The notes: a model not told the origin generated them from the sequence alone. A stretch of DNA of 11,463 nucleotides from Baffinella frigidus (GCA_026770585.1 MU646367.1:582719-594181); one strand, 5' to 3'; counted from the first letter of the stretch, positions 1 through 6,848 are shown. A program made the numbers and translations.

Positions 1-52
<52 letters not shown>
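1..52. repeat. Homopolymer G run
   Basis: 52 consecutive G residues open the window. No other tract here approaches this length (the next is about 10 G near 10071). It could be a real poly-G tract or an assembly or sequencing artefact at a contig end; the sequence alone cannot decide. Confidence 0.95.
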
Positions 53-54
<2 letters not shown>

Positions 55-600
55 AGCCTAAGCATTTGCGTGTTGCGTAGGCGAGGGTTGGCAACTCTCG
101 CGAGTTGGCGCACCCAACGTTGGCAACCTCGAAACAAGGTGCGCAGCAACCGCGCCTCTCAGACGCTGCAGGGTTTGTCGGTGGTTATCAGGACCTACAT
201 GTGGTCCAGGACGAGCCCGCCTCGGGACGTTGGAGCCACTGCTCTATCGGGCGGAATCCCCCCAGAAGTCTCTTGGTGCCCGTTTGGAATACGTGGCTGA
301 CCGCTGGACGGCCCGATGCAGGTGATGAAAGCAAAGCGAGTGGCGAAGGTCAAGCTTCTCGAGGTTGATTCTCAGGGCCAGGAGGACAAGCGCCGTGGGG
401 GGCTCAAGAGAAAGCAGACCTGAACACACTCAGGGAATACCACCGTGCAGCGCAGGAGGTGTGGCCACAATGAATTTACTGTGGAGAATGGCTGGTGTCA
501 GGCTTGATTTCCGTTTCCCTGGCGGTGGCGTATTAAAGTAAAAGGATTCTAGAAAAGAGTTGCCGGTGTGTCTCAAGAAAGACCTGGAGTTCATCACAGA
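53..600. other. No recognisable gene
   Basis: Only short overlapping open frames on both strands (each under 90 codons), with no recognisable motif, no repeat period typical of a domain and no convincing splice pattern. I see no RNA gene or array here. The stretch ends at the terminal repeat of the first MITE. Confidence 0.5.
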
Positions 601-732
601 TACAGGGGTACAGTACCTCGCTCATACATTTCAATAAGCGCCTCCCCCTAGGACCCTACATTAGGGCTCTGTCTAGGGCCCTATGGTGGTCCTAGGGGAG
701 GTGGCGTTTCTTATGAGCGAGGTACCCCTGTA
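601..732 (+). mobile_element. Palindromic MITE, copy 1
   Basis: About 132 bp bounded by TACAGGGGTA and its complement TACCCCTGTA. The left side reads into GTACCTCGCTCATA and the right side is the reverse complement (TTATGAGCGAGGTACC), so the element folds into a long hairpin. Inner arms contain CCTAGGACC and GGTCCTAGG around an AGGGCCCTA core. The left arm has a small insertion (CAG) and a diverged stretch. The family is non-coding, repeats at least six more times in this window, and has the structure of a miniature inverted-repeat element. No transposase is present. Confidence 0.85.
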
Positions 733-753
733 CCCAGACGTTTCATCAGCAGT

Positions 754-795
754 TGTGGGTATCTAGGCTCTAAGTGTGGGTATCTAGGCTCTAAG
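754..795. repeat. 21-bp tandem duplication
   Basis: Two adjacent copies of a 21-bp unit (754-774 and 775-795) containing GTGGGTATCTAGGCTCTAAG. The remainder of 733-984 has no recognisable gene. Confidence 0.85.
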
Positions 796-984
796 GGCAT
801 CTACGGACGTAAGGTTATGAGGACGTCGGCGGAGATTCACTTAAGCCTCCTTGAGTACATTCACTTAGGCCGTCTAAGTCGAGAGAGTTGACTGGTACCT
901 ACCGGCCTTCTAAGGTCGGGTCACGCTCTCGAGTAAATCCAGCGAAGACAGGAGACTCCTCGGGACTCTGGGGCCTCCATCCTT

Positions 985-1570
985 GAGGTTTTCCGAGCTC
1001 CCAACATGGGCGGACACTGGAACCTATCTGCAGAAAATGCATGCTTCTTTTCGGGTCACACCAGGCCCCCCGGTGCAGAGGATCGCAGCAGAAACCGGCA
1101 GAAGGGTCCTTTAGGTCCTTCAGTTTTTAATTTCGCCCAACGACACGCCCTTCCGTAGAAAGGACTGCAGAGAAAGCATTTGTGCTTTATGGTCATCTTT
1201 TTAGGTCCTTTAGGTTCTTCGAGCTCCCAACATAGGCGGACACTGGAACTTGTTCTGCATAAAAACCATGCTTTCTTTCGGATCACATTTAGGCCCCCCG
1301 GTGCGGAGGATACCGGCTAGCAGAAACCGGCTACATACACCAAATAGGTTCACTCTCGCACGCACACCAGGACCAGCAAGTCGGCTGAAGGCCCATGGTA
1401 TCGCGGTCCTTTAGGTCCTTTAGGTTCTTCGAGCTCCCAACATAGGCGGACACCGGAACTTTTAGGTTTTAATTGCTCCCAACATATGCCAACGACACGC
1501 CCTTCCGTAGAAAGGACTGCAGAGAAAGCATGTTTGCTTTCGGATCGCGTTTCGCTCTCCAGTGCAGAGG
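985..1570. repeat. Three-copy dispersed repeat upstream of the MORN gene
   Basis: The block GAGCTCCCAACATRGGCGGA recurs at 995, 1221 and 1431. Copies two and three share 51 bp (1201-1251 and 1411-1461) with one mismatch at a spacing of exactly 210. A second 38-bp block beginning CGACACGCCCTTCCGTAGAA is identical at 1141-1178 and 1493-1530. A third block ending in GGCCCCCCGGTGC is found near 1066 and 1290. Copies are partial and shuffled, as in a decayed local amplification. Reverse-strand open frames through this area follow the repeats and show no domain. Confidence 0.75.
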
Positions 1571-1731
1571 CTCGTGAAGAGGGGATACAGGGTGGCTCTC
1601 TTGCCATTTTCCCCAGGAGGCCAGTGTCAAACTGGTCAAAGTCGTTTTTTGAAACTGGAGCCTCATAACCTGTAAAATCAACGTACTTTGGCTGGGGCGA
1701 GCCTGTCTCTTCCTCCTGAGACATCGCAAGG

Positions 1732-4700
1732 ATGTCTCCCCGGAAGTCCAAGGATGAAATGGACGAGGAGAAGGAGATGAAGAGGAAGCGCCGCGAGGAG
1801 AAGCGAGCTGTGAAGCGCGCCACTGAGCGGAAAGGAGAGGAGGGCAAGGACATCCTCGACATCGGAAGATCGCACTTTGCCCAAGAGCACAATGGTCTGC
1901 ACCACCCCGCATTGTGGTGTGAGTGTCGTCATTGATCCCTCAGATGGTCTTACAAATTGTTTGCCTTTCAGATGAGGTCGAAGATCACGAGGACGACGAC
2001 GACGAGTACGAGCACGCGGAGGAGGCGCCAGCGGGGGGAGGGGGGTACATGAAGGAGTGCTTCCAATGGTTGATCTCTTCCCCCAAAATACCCCCGAGAC
2101 AGTGGGAGACGTACAGGCGAGAAGAGATCGAACACTACATTGCGGAAATGCGCAGTGGGATCGTTGGGCGCTTCATGCCGGAGTGGACCTACTATCAAGG
2201 TTATCGACGGCGCGCCATGAAGTACACTGGAGATATGGACTACCGGAAACAGCGAGAGGGGCGGGGCGTATGCCTTTGGCCCGACCCGCCATACGGCGGA
2301 GGAGGTTCATCCCTTCCCACCAGCAGGCACGGAGGCAATGGCCTGCAGACTTCCCCCCCGCTGCTCCCGCGGTGTTGCGGAGAGAGGGTGAGTAACCGAG
2401 TTCTGGACCACGGCAGAGAGCTACTTCGGGCTGTGGCGGGAAAACCAGCCAAACGCTCACGGCCTTTTTCGGTGGTACAACGGCGACATGTACTTCGGGG
2501 AGTGGTCCGTGGGCAAGATGCAAGGCTACGGGGTTTGTTCCCCCCCTCCCAGGGTGTCGTCCAGAAGCACACCGCCAACGCACCTCGATGGACACGCGTT
2601 GCGCACACGCGCCAGTTTCGCGCAAGGCGCGCTGTTGACGTGTGCTCTGTCTGCGTCGCAGGTGTACCGATACGGCCCGACCGGGCCTTACGCTGGGGAC
2701 AGGTCACAGCGTGCCCCATCACCCCTCTCGTCTCACCCTGCTTCATCCCTGGGTTCCCCCACCATCTTTCAAGTGCTAGCGCTGCCTGACTCGGGTGGCT
2801 GATCGTTTTCACTCCGAGACTTGACGGATTTGCACCGAACCCCCGGGGAATTGACTTCCGGTCTCGTCATTTTGATGAGACCAGATTAACTAAGGCAGAG
2901 CTAGAAGATGGAGGGAAATCAAGGTTCTGTTGGTGTGCGACGGTTGAGGAAGGAGGCTGGGTTGCGGGGCAGTGTGACGTGGCGCACCTGCGTGGCGCAC
3001 CTGCGTGACGCTCTTGGGCTGGTGTGACGCGCAGAGGCAGTCATCCTTCCCGGGCTAGCTACCGCCCCGGTACAGAACCTGCCTTACGCAAAACGCGGTA
3101 GAGGAGGAATTGATTGGAGCGTGACACTCGCAGGTTCTTCGGGGCCTACTTCTCCGGGCTAAGGCAGGGCACCGGCGTGTACCACTACGCGGGCGGCGTC
3201 CCCGGGCAGCTTTCTGGCATCTACATGGGCGAGTGGGTCAAGGGGCTGATGAACGGGTACGGGATTCTTCTGTACACGGATGGCGAGAGCTACGTGGGGC
3301 AGTGGAAGCACGACAAGAAGAACGGCCTCGGGACGTACGTCTGGGGGAAGAACGCCGGGGATTTCGTGGACGATAAGTACGAGGGGCAGTTCCATGATGG
3401 CACGCAGAATGGAACCGGCCGCACTGTCTTCGCTGACGGGGGGTGGCACAAGGCATGTCCCCGCCTCGAGAGTCCCACGCCCCCGCAGGCTCAACCGGAA
3501 ACACTCAGTGCGTTTCTTACGCGTCGAAACCAACATGTCCACCATGTCTTCCCGTCTATGAAGGCGGTGTAAGACTAGGACCGGAACCCCCGGCAGAGAT
3601 CGGATCTCGCTCTGTGTTTTTTCAAGCGGGCAGGTTGTTGTAACATCGGGGGTGGCTGCGCAGGGGGAGTACAGGCACGGGAAAGCGCACGGGTGGGGGG
3701 TGATGCAGCGCGCCGACGGCTGGGAATACGTATTCCCCTCAACCCTACACCCTAAAACATAAACCCTAAACCCTAAACCCTGAGCCCTAAGCCCTAAACC
3801 CCAAACCCTGAACCCTGAACCCTGAACCCTGAACCCTGAACCCTGAACCCTGAACCCCAAACTCTCAGATTGGGAAGTGGGACGGGGGCGAGCTGGACGG
3901 GGAGGTGATGTCCTTCTACGCCTTCGGCATCGCGACCGACAAGATCGTGCAGGCGAGACCCACACCAGGCTACCCAAGCACCCTTTTTAAATGTCGGTCG
4001 TAGGCGTGTTGTACGGTGTTGGTCACGTGTCCCCCCGAAAAGCGGGTCGAAACGTGACCAAACATATGAAAATTACTATACCCTACCTCACTTGTATGGG
4101 TTTCAAACAGGGTTTCAAACAGGCTGGTTGATCCGCCTGGTGTGGACAGCCCTGGCTAGCGAGAGGCCCTGGTAGTCATGGCTGGCGATCGCCCTGTCTG
4201 TCTCCCGACGCGCCCGTGCAGGCGATAGCGCCTGCCTGCCCTAGTAGGCTAGCGAGCGGCCCTGGGTGGTGTCCTGGCGTGGCAGCGATCGCCCTGGCAG
4301 GCAGCCTGCCCCACCCTGCTCACGCTCCTTTGCTGCAACGTGCTTTCCTGGCGGCAGAAGAATATGAGGCTGAAATGGATAATTAGAATAATCTATTACA
4401 CATTGCTTGTCAAGGAGAATTTCTCAACGGCGAATTCGAAAGCAGGCGTACGACAAGGGCACGTTCCTCTCCTCAGCTGGATCGTGCTCTGAACGCTACA
4501 AGCCCCGTGTGCCACATGCCTTTCGTTAATTGAGCCTAGATTCCCACACAGGCGTACGACAAAGGGACGTTCCTCTCCTCTCGGGCCTTCGACACCGCGC
4601 GCGACTGGAGCGAGTAAACCCCCAAACCCTTAACTCTAAACCCTAAACCCTAAACCCTAAACCCTAAACCCTAAACCCTAAACCCTAAACCCTAAACAAG

Positions 4701-6409
4701 GATCGAGGCAGCCGGCATGGAGATGGCCAACGCGGGGGAGACCACGGGGGCGGACGCGCGCGAGCACTCATTCAAGGTCCTCATTCGGTCCTCGGGCCCC
4801 TCACGGTAGGGCGTGTGAGCCTACTGCCACGCAACGATAACCTGTGCACCAAACGGGGGCTGATGCGCGCGAGCACTCGCTCAAGGTCCACACTTCTTCT
4901 TCTTTGTTAACCTCTTGACGTCCCTGCAAACAGGTCCTAGAGCCTTGTGAAAAGTGCCTGCAAACAGGTCCTAGAGCCTTGTGGGAAGTGATCAACGTAC
5001 TAACTAGGTTGGGGCTCGGCAGGTGCGCACGTTCGCGCTGCGCGCCAAGCACTCGCAGCGCCTCGCGGAGGACTCGGCTGACGAGGCCCGCTAGTACTCC
5101 CCCGCCCGCCCCCGCTGAATATCTCCTAAGTGGCCAGGGGGTCCGAATAGACCCCCTGAGGTCCTAGGCAGGTCCTAGGGCCCTACGGTAGGGCGTATGA
5201 GCCTACTGGTCACTTAAGGGATAAGGCTCACAACCTGTAGGGTCCCCAGATATCATGGAAGGGGCACTCTCCCACCTCATGACCCCCCACTCCCTCCTAC
5301 GGTGCTGCCCCTCCCAAACCCTACTCTATGAGGTTGTGAGTCCCTGGTACGCCTTACTCGCAGGCTTCGGCGGCTCCCTCTTCTACGCTGCTGAATGCTC
5401 AACCCCTAACCTGCCCTCCCAACCCGTAGGGGTTAACCTGCCCTCCCAACCCCTAGGGACCGAACCTGCCCTCCCAACTCCGCACCTACACCCTCTCGGT
5501 TGCAGCCGAGAGGGTCGAGGTGCGGCACTGCCCCTCCTTGGGAGTTGGGTTGGGGTTAGGGTACGGTGGCGTGGCAACTTCTGCGGCGCTGCCTCTCGCC
5601 AAGTTGAACCTCCCTAAAGGGGGGGTACCTCGCTCATAAGAAAACGCCCACCGCCTAGGACAACCATAGGGCCCCAGGCATAGGGCTACAGTAGGGTCCC
5701 ATGAGGGGGCGTTTTCTCCTGAGCGATTTACCTATGTAATTCCATCAGCAGCTGGCGGGCACTACGGAATGTGCAAGCTCCGCATCGATAACCCCACCAA
5801 CTCCTTTTCCTAAGCTCTTGCCCATCCTAATCCCCTCCCCAGTAGGGATAAGATCCTTACCCAGGGTTAAGTTTAGAGTTAAGAGTCTAACCGATTCTCA
5901 TCCCCTCTGCAGTACTTCCTGGGGCGCCTTCCGTTGCCCAAACAACCCCAAACCTTCCTGCAGCTGACCGGGAAACCCTGAACCCTACCCCTGACGGAAT
6001 CCTACAGGGGTACCTCGCTCATAAGAAACCTCTCCCCCCATAGGACCACCGTAGGGCCCTAGGCATAGCCCTACTGTAGGGTCCTAGCGGGGGGGCGGTT
6101 TCGTATGAGCGAGGTACCCCTGTCACCCTGACGGAACCCTAACTCTGACGGAACGCCTATGACCCTGACAGCAGTTGGCTCAAGGCACTGAATCCAAACC
6201 CTGACGGCAGGCGAGCCAAGCCCTGAACCCTAAAACCCGACCTTGACCCTGACCCTGACGGCAGTTGGGTCAAGTCCTGAACCCTACATGTAAACCCGAC
6301 CCTGAAGCCCAACCCTTCCGGCAGTTGGGTGAAGGTCTCGCTAGAGTACGCCAAGAAGCTGCAGGAGTGGTTCGGCCAGAAGAAGTACTTCATCGCTGTC
6401 GAAGCCTGA
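1732..6409 (+). CDS. MORN-repeat protein, 11 exons, 479 residues
   Basis: Exons by my reading: 1732-1918, 1972-2304, 2417-2532, 2662-2702, 3134-3452, 3664-3729, 3869-3952, 4552-4613, 4701-4776, 5023-5093, 6325-6409 (stop TGA 6407-6409). Phases agree at every junction and the total is 480 codons. The start is the first ATG after an in-frame TGA at 1717. Residues 1-45 are highly charged (likely coiled coil), and an acidic patch (DDDDE) lies near 70. About nine MORN units begin near 147, 176, 199, 228, 256, 279, 308, 331 and 354, for example YFGEWSVGKMQGYG and YVGQWKHDKKNGLG. Spacing is 23 residues or 23 plus about 6, and exactly 23 across introns 5 and 6, which supports those joins. Residues 383-479 are a helical tail ending KKYFIAVEA. 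MORN repeats act in membrane or axoneme scaffolding. A flagellar role is plausible but I cannot name the orthologue. Weakest calls: donor 2305 (GTTCAT), donor 2703, the intron 7 donor and acceptor AAG at 4700. Confidence 0.85.
1919..1971 (+). other. MORN gene intron 1
   Basis: 53 bp with a full-consensus donor GTGAGT at 1919 and acceptor TTTGCCTTTCAG ending at 1971. The phase-1 junction creates a Tyr codon joining LW to the acidic segment EVEDHEDDDD. This is the shortest intron of the gene. Confidence 0.8.
2703..3133 (+). other. MORN gene intron 4
   Basis: 431 bp between donor GTCACA (weak) and acceptor ACTCGCAG. The join completes an Arg codon so that YAGD runs into RFFGAYFSG, a MORN unit. 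It contains a hairpin (2860-2882) and a 13-bp tandem duplication GTGGCGCACCTGC (2979-2991 and 2992-3004). No gene is seen inside. Confidence 0.65.
2860..2882. repeat. Short hairpin in intron 4
   Basis: GGTCTCGTCA, then a three-T loop, then TGATGAGACC. This is a 10-bp stem with one G-T pair. No poly-T tail or known RNA motif accompanies it. Confidence 0.6.
3453..3663 (+). other. MORN gene intron 5, GC-AG type
   Basis: The donor reads CACAAG then GCATGT, which is the normal AAG/GTATGT consensus with C for T. The acceptor is GGCTGCGCAG ending at 3663. Joining HK to GEYRHGK restores a MORN unit exactly 23 residues after the previous one, so the GC donor is well supported by the protein. Reading on without splicing ends within about 40 codons. 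Confidence 0.75.
3730..3868 (+). repeat. MORN gene intron 6 made of telomere-like repeats
   Basis: 139 bp with donor GTATTC at 3730 and acceptor ACTCTCAG ending at 3868. Almost the whole interior is C-rich heptamers: CCCTAAA and CCCTAAG variants first, then seven perfect copies of CCCTGAA (3806-3854). Splicing joins GWEY to IGKWDGGELDGE in phase 0 and keeps the MORN period at 23 residues, so this array really sits between two coding exons. Confidence 0.85.
3953..4551 (+). other. MORN gene intron 7
   Basis: About 599 bp. The donor is either GC type at 3953 (GTGCAG then GCGAGA) or GT at 3947 (GTGCAG); both are phase 0 and differ by two residues (VQ). The acceptor is TTCCCACACAG ending at 4551. 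It holds a 12-bp tandem GGTTTCAAACAG (4099-4110 and 4111-4122), a diverged repeat built around GGCTAGCGAG and GCGATCGCCCTG (near 4152-4196 and 4245-4298), and a partial copy of exon 8 (4446-4474). Confidence 0.6.
4446..4474 (+). repeat. Duplicate of the exon 8 start inside intron 7
   Basis: 29 bp preceded by GCAG match the first 29 bp of exon 8 (4552-4580), 106 bp upstream. The two differences are both synonymous (AAG/AAA and GGC/GGG), so both copies read AYDKGTFLSS. Use of this acceptor would give a different continuation (AGSCSERYKPR) and a stop near 4527. Confidence 0.85.
4614..4700 (+). repeat. MORN gene intron 8 made of telomeric CCCTAAA repeats
   Basis: 87 bp with donor GTAAAC at 4614 and acceptor AAACAAG ending at 4700. 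It contains eight perfect CCCTAAA heptamers in a row (4641-4696) after a few degenerate ones. The join completes a Glu codon (GA plus G) and continues IEAAGMEMANAGE in frame with the downstream exons. AAG is a non-standard acceptor, so the exact 3' edge is less sure. If GAG is followed directly by TAA, the unspliced transcript stops at 4615. Confidence 0.75.
4855..4889 (+). repeat. Duplicate of the exon 9 end and donor inside intron 9
   Basis: 35 bp match 4746-4780, which spans the last coding bases of exon 9 and its donor, at an offset of 109. Most differences are synonymous (GCG GAC against GCT GAT, TCA against TCG) with one Phe to Leu change. The donor bases AAGGTCC are kept. A TAG at 4807 blocks simple read-through from exon 9. 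Confidence 0.8.
4923..4990. repeat. 34-bp tandem duplication
   Basis: Two adjacent 34-bp units (4923-4956 and 4957-4990) share CCTGCAAACAGGTCCTAGAG and CCTTGTG, with differences only near the ends. They lie just upstream of the TACTAAC site in intron 9. The unit contains GGTCCTAG, a motif also found inside the MITEs. Confidence 0.85.
4998..5004 (+). promoter_or_regulatory. Branch-point-like TACTAAC
   Basis: Exact TACTAAC 18 nt upstream of the intron 9 acceptor AG. It matches the optimal U2 branch-site consensus. No equally clear branch site was seen in the other introns. Confidence 0.5.
5122..5221. mobile_element. Foldback element with MITE-like core
   Basis: Outer arms TCTCCTAAGTGGCC (5122-5135) and GGTCACTTAAGGGA (5208-5221) are imperfect inverted repeats. 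An inner perfect stem CAGGGGGTC / GACCCCCTG lies at 5135-5143 and 5150-5158. The middle (GGTCCTAGGGCCCTACGGTAGGG) resembles the core of the TACAGGGG MITE family, so it may be a diverged relative. A fragment of similar sequence (ACGGTAGGGCGTGTGAGCCT) occurs at 4803-4822. Confidence 0.55.
5227..5340. repeat. Inverted repeat
   Basis: CTCACAACCT (5227-5236) and AGGTTGTGAG (5331-5340) are perfect complements 94 nt apart within intron 10. Confidence 0.6.
5408..5480. repeat. 27/28-bp tandem repeat
   Basis: Three units beginning AACCTGCCCTCCCAAC at 5408, 5435 and 5463; the third is truncated and grades into the hairpin that follows. Confidence 0.8.
5471..5545. repeat. Strong interrupted hairpin
   Basis: Perfect stem CCCTCTCGG / CCGAGAGGG (5491-5499 and 5506-5514) around the loop TTGCAG. 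It is extended by CCGCACCT / AGGTGCGG (5480-5487 and 5518-5525) and by CTCCCAA / TTGGGAG further out. Three stems stacked in register suggest a stable RNA or cruciform structure. No known RNA family is recognised. Confidence 0.7.
5618..5738 (-). mobile_element. Palindromic MITE, copy 2 (in intron 10)
   Basis: The left arm GGGGTACCTCGCTCATAAG is intact, but the first bases of the terminal repeat are altered. The right arm is decayed (GAGCGATTTACCTATGTA). The core (ACCATAGGGCCC then GCTACAGTAGGGTCC) is in the opposite orientation to copies 1 and 5. Confidence 0.75.
6003..6123 (-). mobile_element. Palindromic MITE, copy 3 (in intron 10)
   Basis: The left terminal repeat is the complete TACAGGGGTACCTCGCTCAT; the right end is TATGAGCGAGGTACCCCTGT. 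Flanks share CCCTGACGGAAYCCT (5989-6003 and 6126-6140, 14 of 15). This could be a target duplication or two units of the local CCCTGACGG repeat. Confidence 0.85.
6124..6324 (+). repeat. Degenerate telomere-like array with repeated acceptor motif
   Basis: Irregular CCCTGAC, CCCTGAA and CCCTAAA heptamers are interspersed with GGCAGTTGGGTCAAG-like motifs. These occur near 6169 (AGCAGTTGGCTCAAG), 6206 (GGCAGGCGAGCCAAG), 6260 (GGCAGTTGGGTCAAG) and finally at the exon 11 acceptor (GGCAGTTGGGTGAAG, 6320-6334). The real exon start is thus the last unit of a tandem series. Confidence 0.7.
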
Positions 6410-6499
6410 GTCGTTTTCCCCGATAGCGCTTGCCCTTGGAGCCCTTTTCCCCCGAGGCGGGCCCGTCCAGGACCCGGTCCTCACACTGAGTGCGTGTCT

Positions 6500-6532
6500 T
6501 ACTTTATCGCTGTCGACACCTCAGTGCTTGCC
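6500..6532 (+). repeat. 33-bp direct repeat left of MITE copy 4
   Basis: Matches 6658-6690 with one mismatch; the two copies flank MITE copy 4. The first 26 bp also resemble the end of the MORN coding sequence (6386-6411, 23 of 26, TACTTYATCGCTGTCGA then CCTGAGT). So a fragment of the terminal exon was copied downstream. Confidence 0.85.
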
Positions 6533-6533
6533 G

Positions 6534-6659
6534 TACAGGGGTGCCTTGCTCATCAGAAAACGCCCCCTCCCTAGGACCACCATTGGGCCCTAGGCATAGG
6601 CCTGCATGTACTGTAGGGTCCTAAGGGGGGAGGTTTCTTATGAGCGAGGTTCCCCTGTA
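6534..6659 (-). mobile_element. Palindromic MITE, copy 4
   Basis: TACAGGGG at the left and CCCCTGTA at the right, arms GCTCATCAGAAA and TTTCTTATGAGCGAGG, core as in copies 2 and 3. It lies 125 bp after the MORN stop codon. Confidence 0.85.
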
Positions 6660-6690
6660 CTTTATCGCTGTCGACACCTGAGTGCTTGCC
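6658..6690 (+). repeat. 33-bp direct repeat right of MITE copy 4
   Basis: Second copy of the sequence at 6500-6532, starting within the last bases of the MITE terminal repeat. Confidence 0.85.
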
Positions 6691-6726
6691 TACGCGCTCT
6701 TCCACGCGGGCAACTATACGTTTACT

Positions 6727-6848
6727 GTAGATAATAATAATTAAGAAAGAGAAGGCGGGGGGCGTTTCCGCTGCGTTTCGTAATAATCAAGAAAGAGAGG
6801 GCGGGCGTTTTCAGAATCCCCGCGCCTTATGAGCGGGGTACCCTGTAC
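6727..6848. mobile_element. Palindromic-satellite element, locus A
   Basis: Two 46-bp-spaced units (AATAATTAAGAAAGAGAAGG at 6735 and AATAATCAAGAAAGAG at 6782, each followed by GGCGGGCGTTT-like sequence) run into CCTTATGAGCGGGGTACCCTGTA. This is the right terminal repeat of the MITE family. It is related to the 43-bp units at 9752-9880 and to the element ending at 10462. Confidence 0.65.

Larger units (their letters stand above)
4777..5022 (+). other. MORN gene intron 9
   Basis: 246 bp with donor GTCCTC at 4777 and acceptor GCTCGGCAG ending at 5022. A perfect TACTAAC branch-point-like heptamer sits at 4998-5004, 18 nt before the acceptor AG. It contains a duplicate of the exon 9 end and a 34-bp tandem repeat. 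The join HSFK to VRTFALRAK is phase 0. Confidence 0.65.
5094..6324 (+). other. MORN gene intron 10, repeat-packed
   Basis: 1231 bp with donor GTACTC at 5094 and acceptor CTTCCGGCAG ending at 6324. The join completes a Tyr codon (TA plus T) and gives EARYWVKVSLEYAKKL. It carries a foldback (5122-5221), an inverted repeat (5227-5340), a 27/28-bp tandem (5408-5480), a strong hairpin (5471-5545), two MITEs (5618-5738, 6003-6123) and a C-rich telomere-like 3' end. Retention of this intron gives an immediate TAG (5092-5094), so a 451-residue protein is an alternative product. Confidence 0.65.

Noticed and set aside
70-429. Open frames near the left edge
   Set aside because: Three mutually overlapping short frames without homology cues, starting right after the poly-G run.
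1350-1892. Reverse-strand open frame of 180 codons
   Set aside because: It runs across the shuffled repeat and then the antisense of charged exon 1. The serine/arginine-rich text is the complement of Lys/Glu codons, and there is no domain.
2388-2418. Alternative intron 2 with the better donor GTGAGT at 2388
   Set aside because: It would be only 31 bp with acceptor CAGAG, and would insert about 28 residues between the two MORN units. The 2305-2416 choice gives a typical GESYFG MORN join in phase.
2240-2812. Reverse-strand open frame of 190 codons over MORN exons 2-4
   Set aside because: Antisense of confirmed MORN coding sequence and its short introns in GC-rich DNA, where stops are rare.
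3159-3977. Long reverse-strand open frame (272 codons) with FRVQGSG-type repeats
   Set aside because: It is the antisense of MORN exons 5-7 and of the telomere-like intron 6. A 7-bp repeat without a stop in this frame stays open indefinitely and yields a 7-residue artificial repeat.
756-5820. Short repeated phrases such as CAGCAG and CTAGG resembling a CRISPR or recombination array
   Set aside because: No regular repeat-spacer structure. They are parts of MITE flanks or simple tandem duplications.
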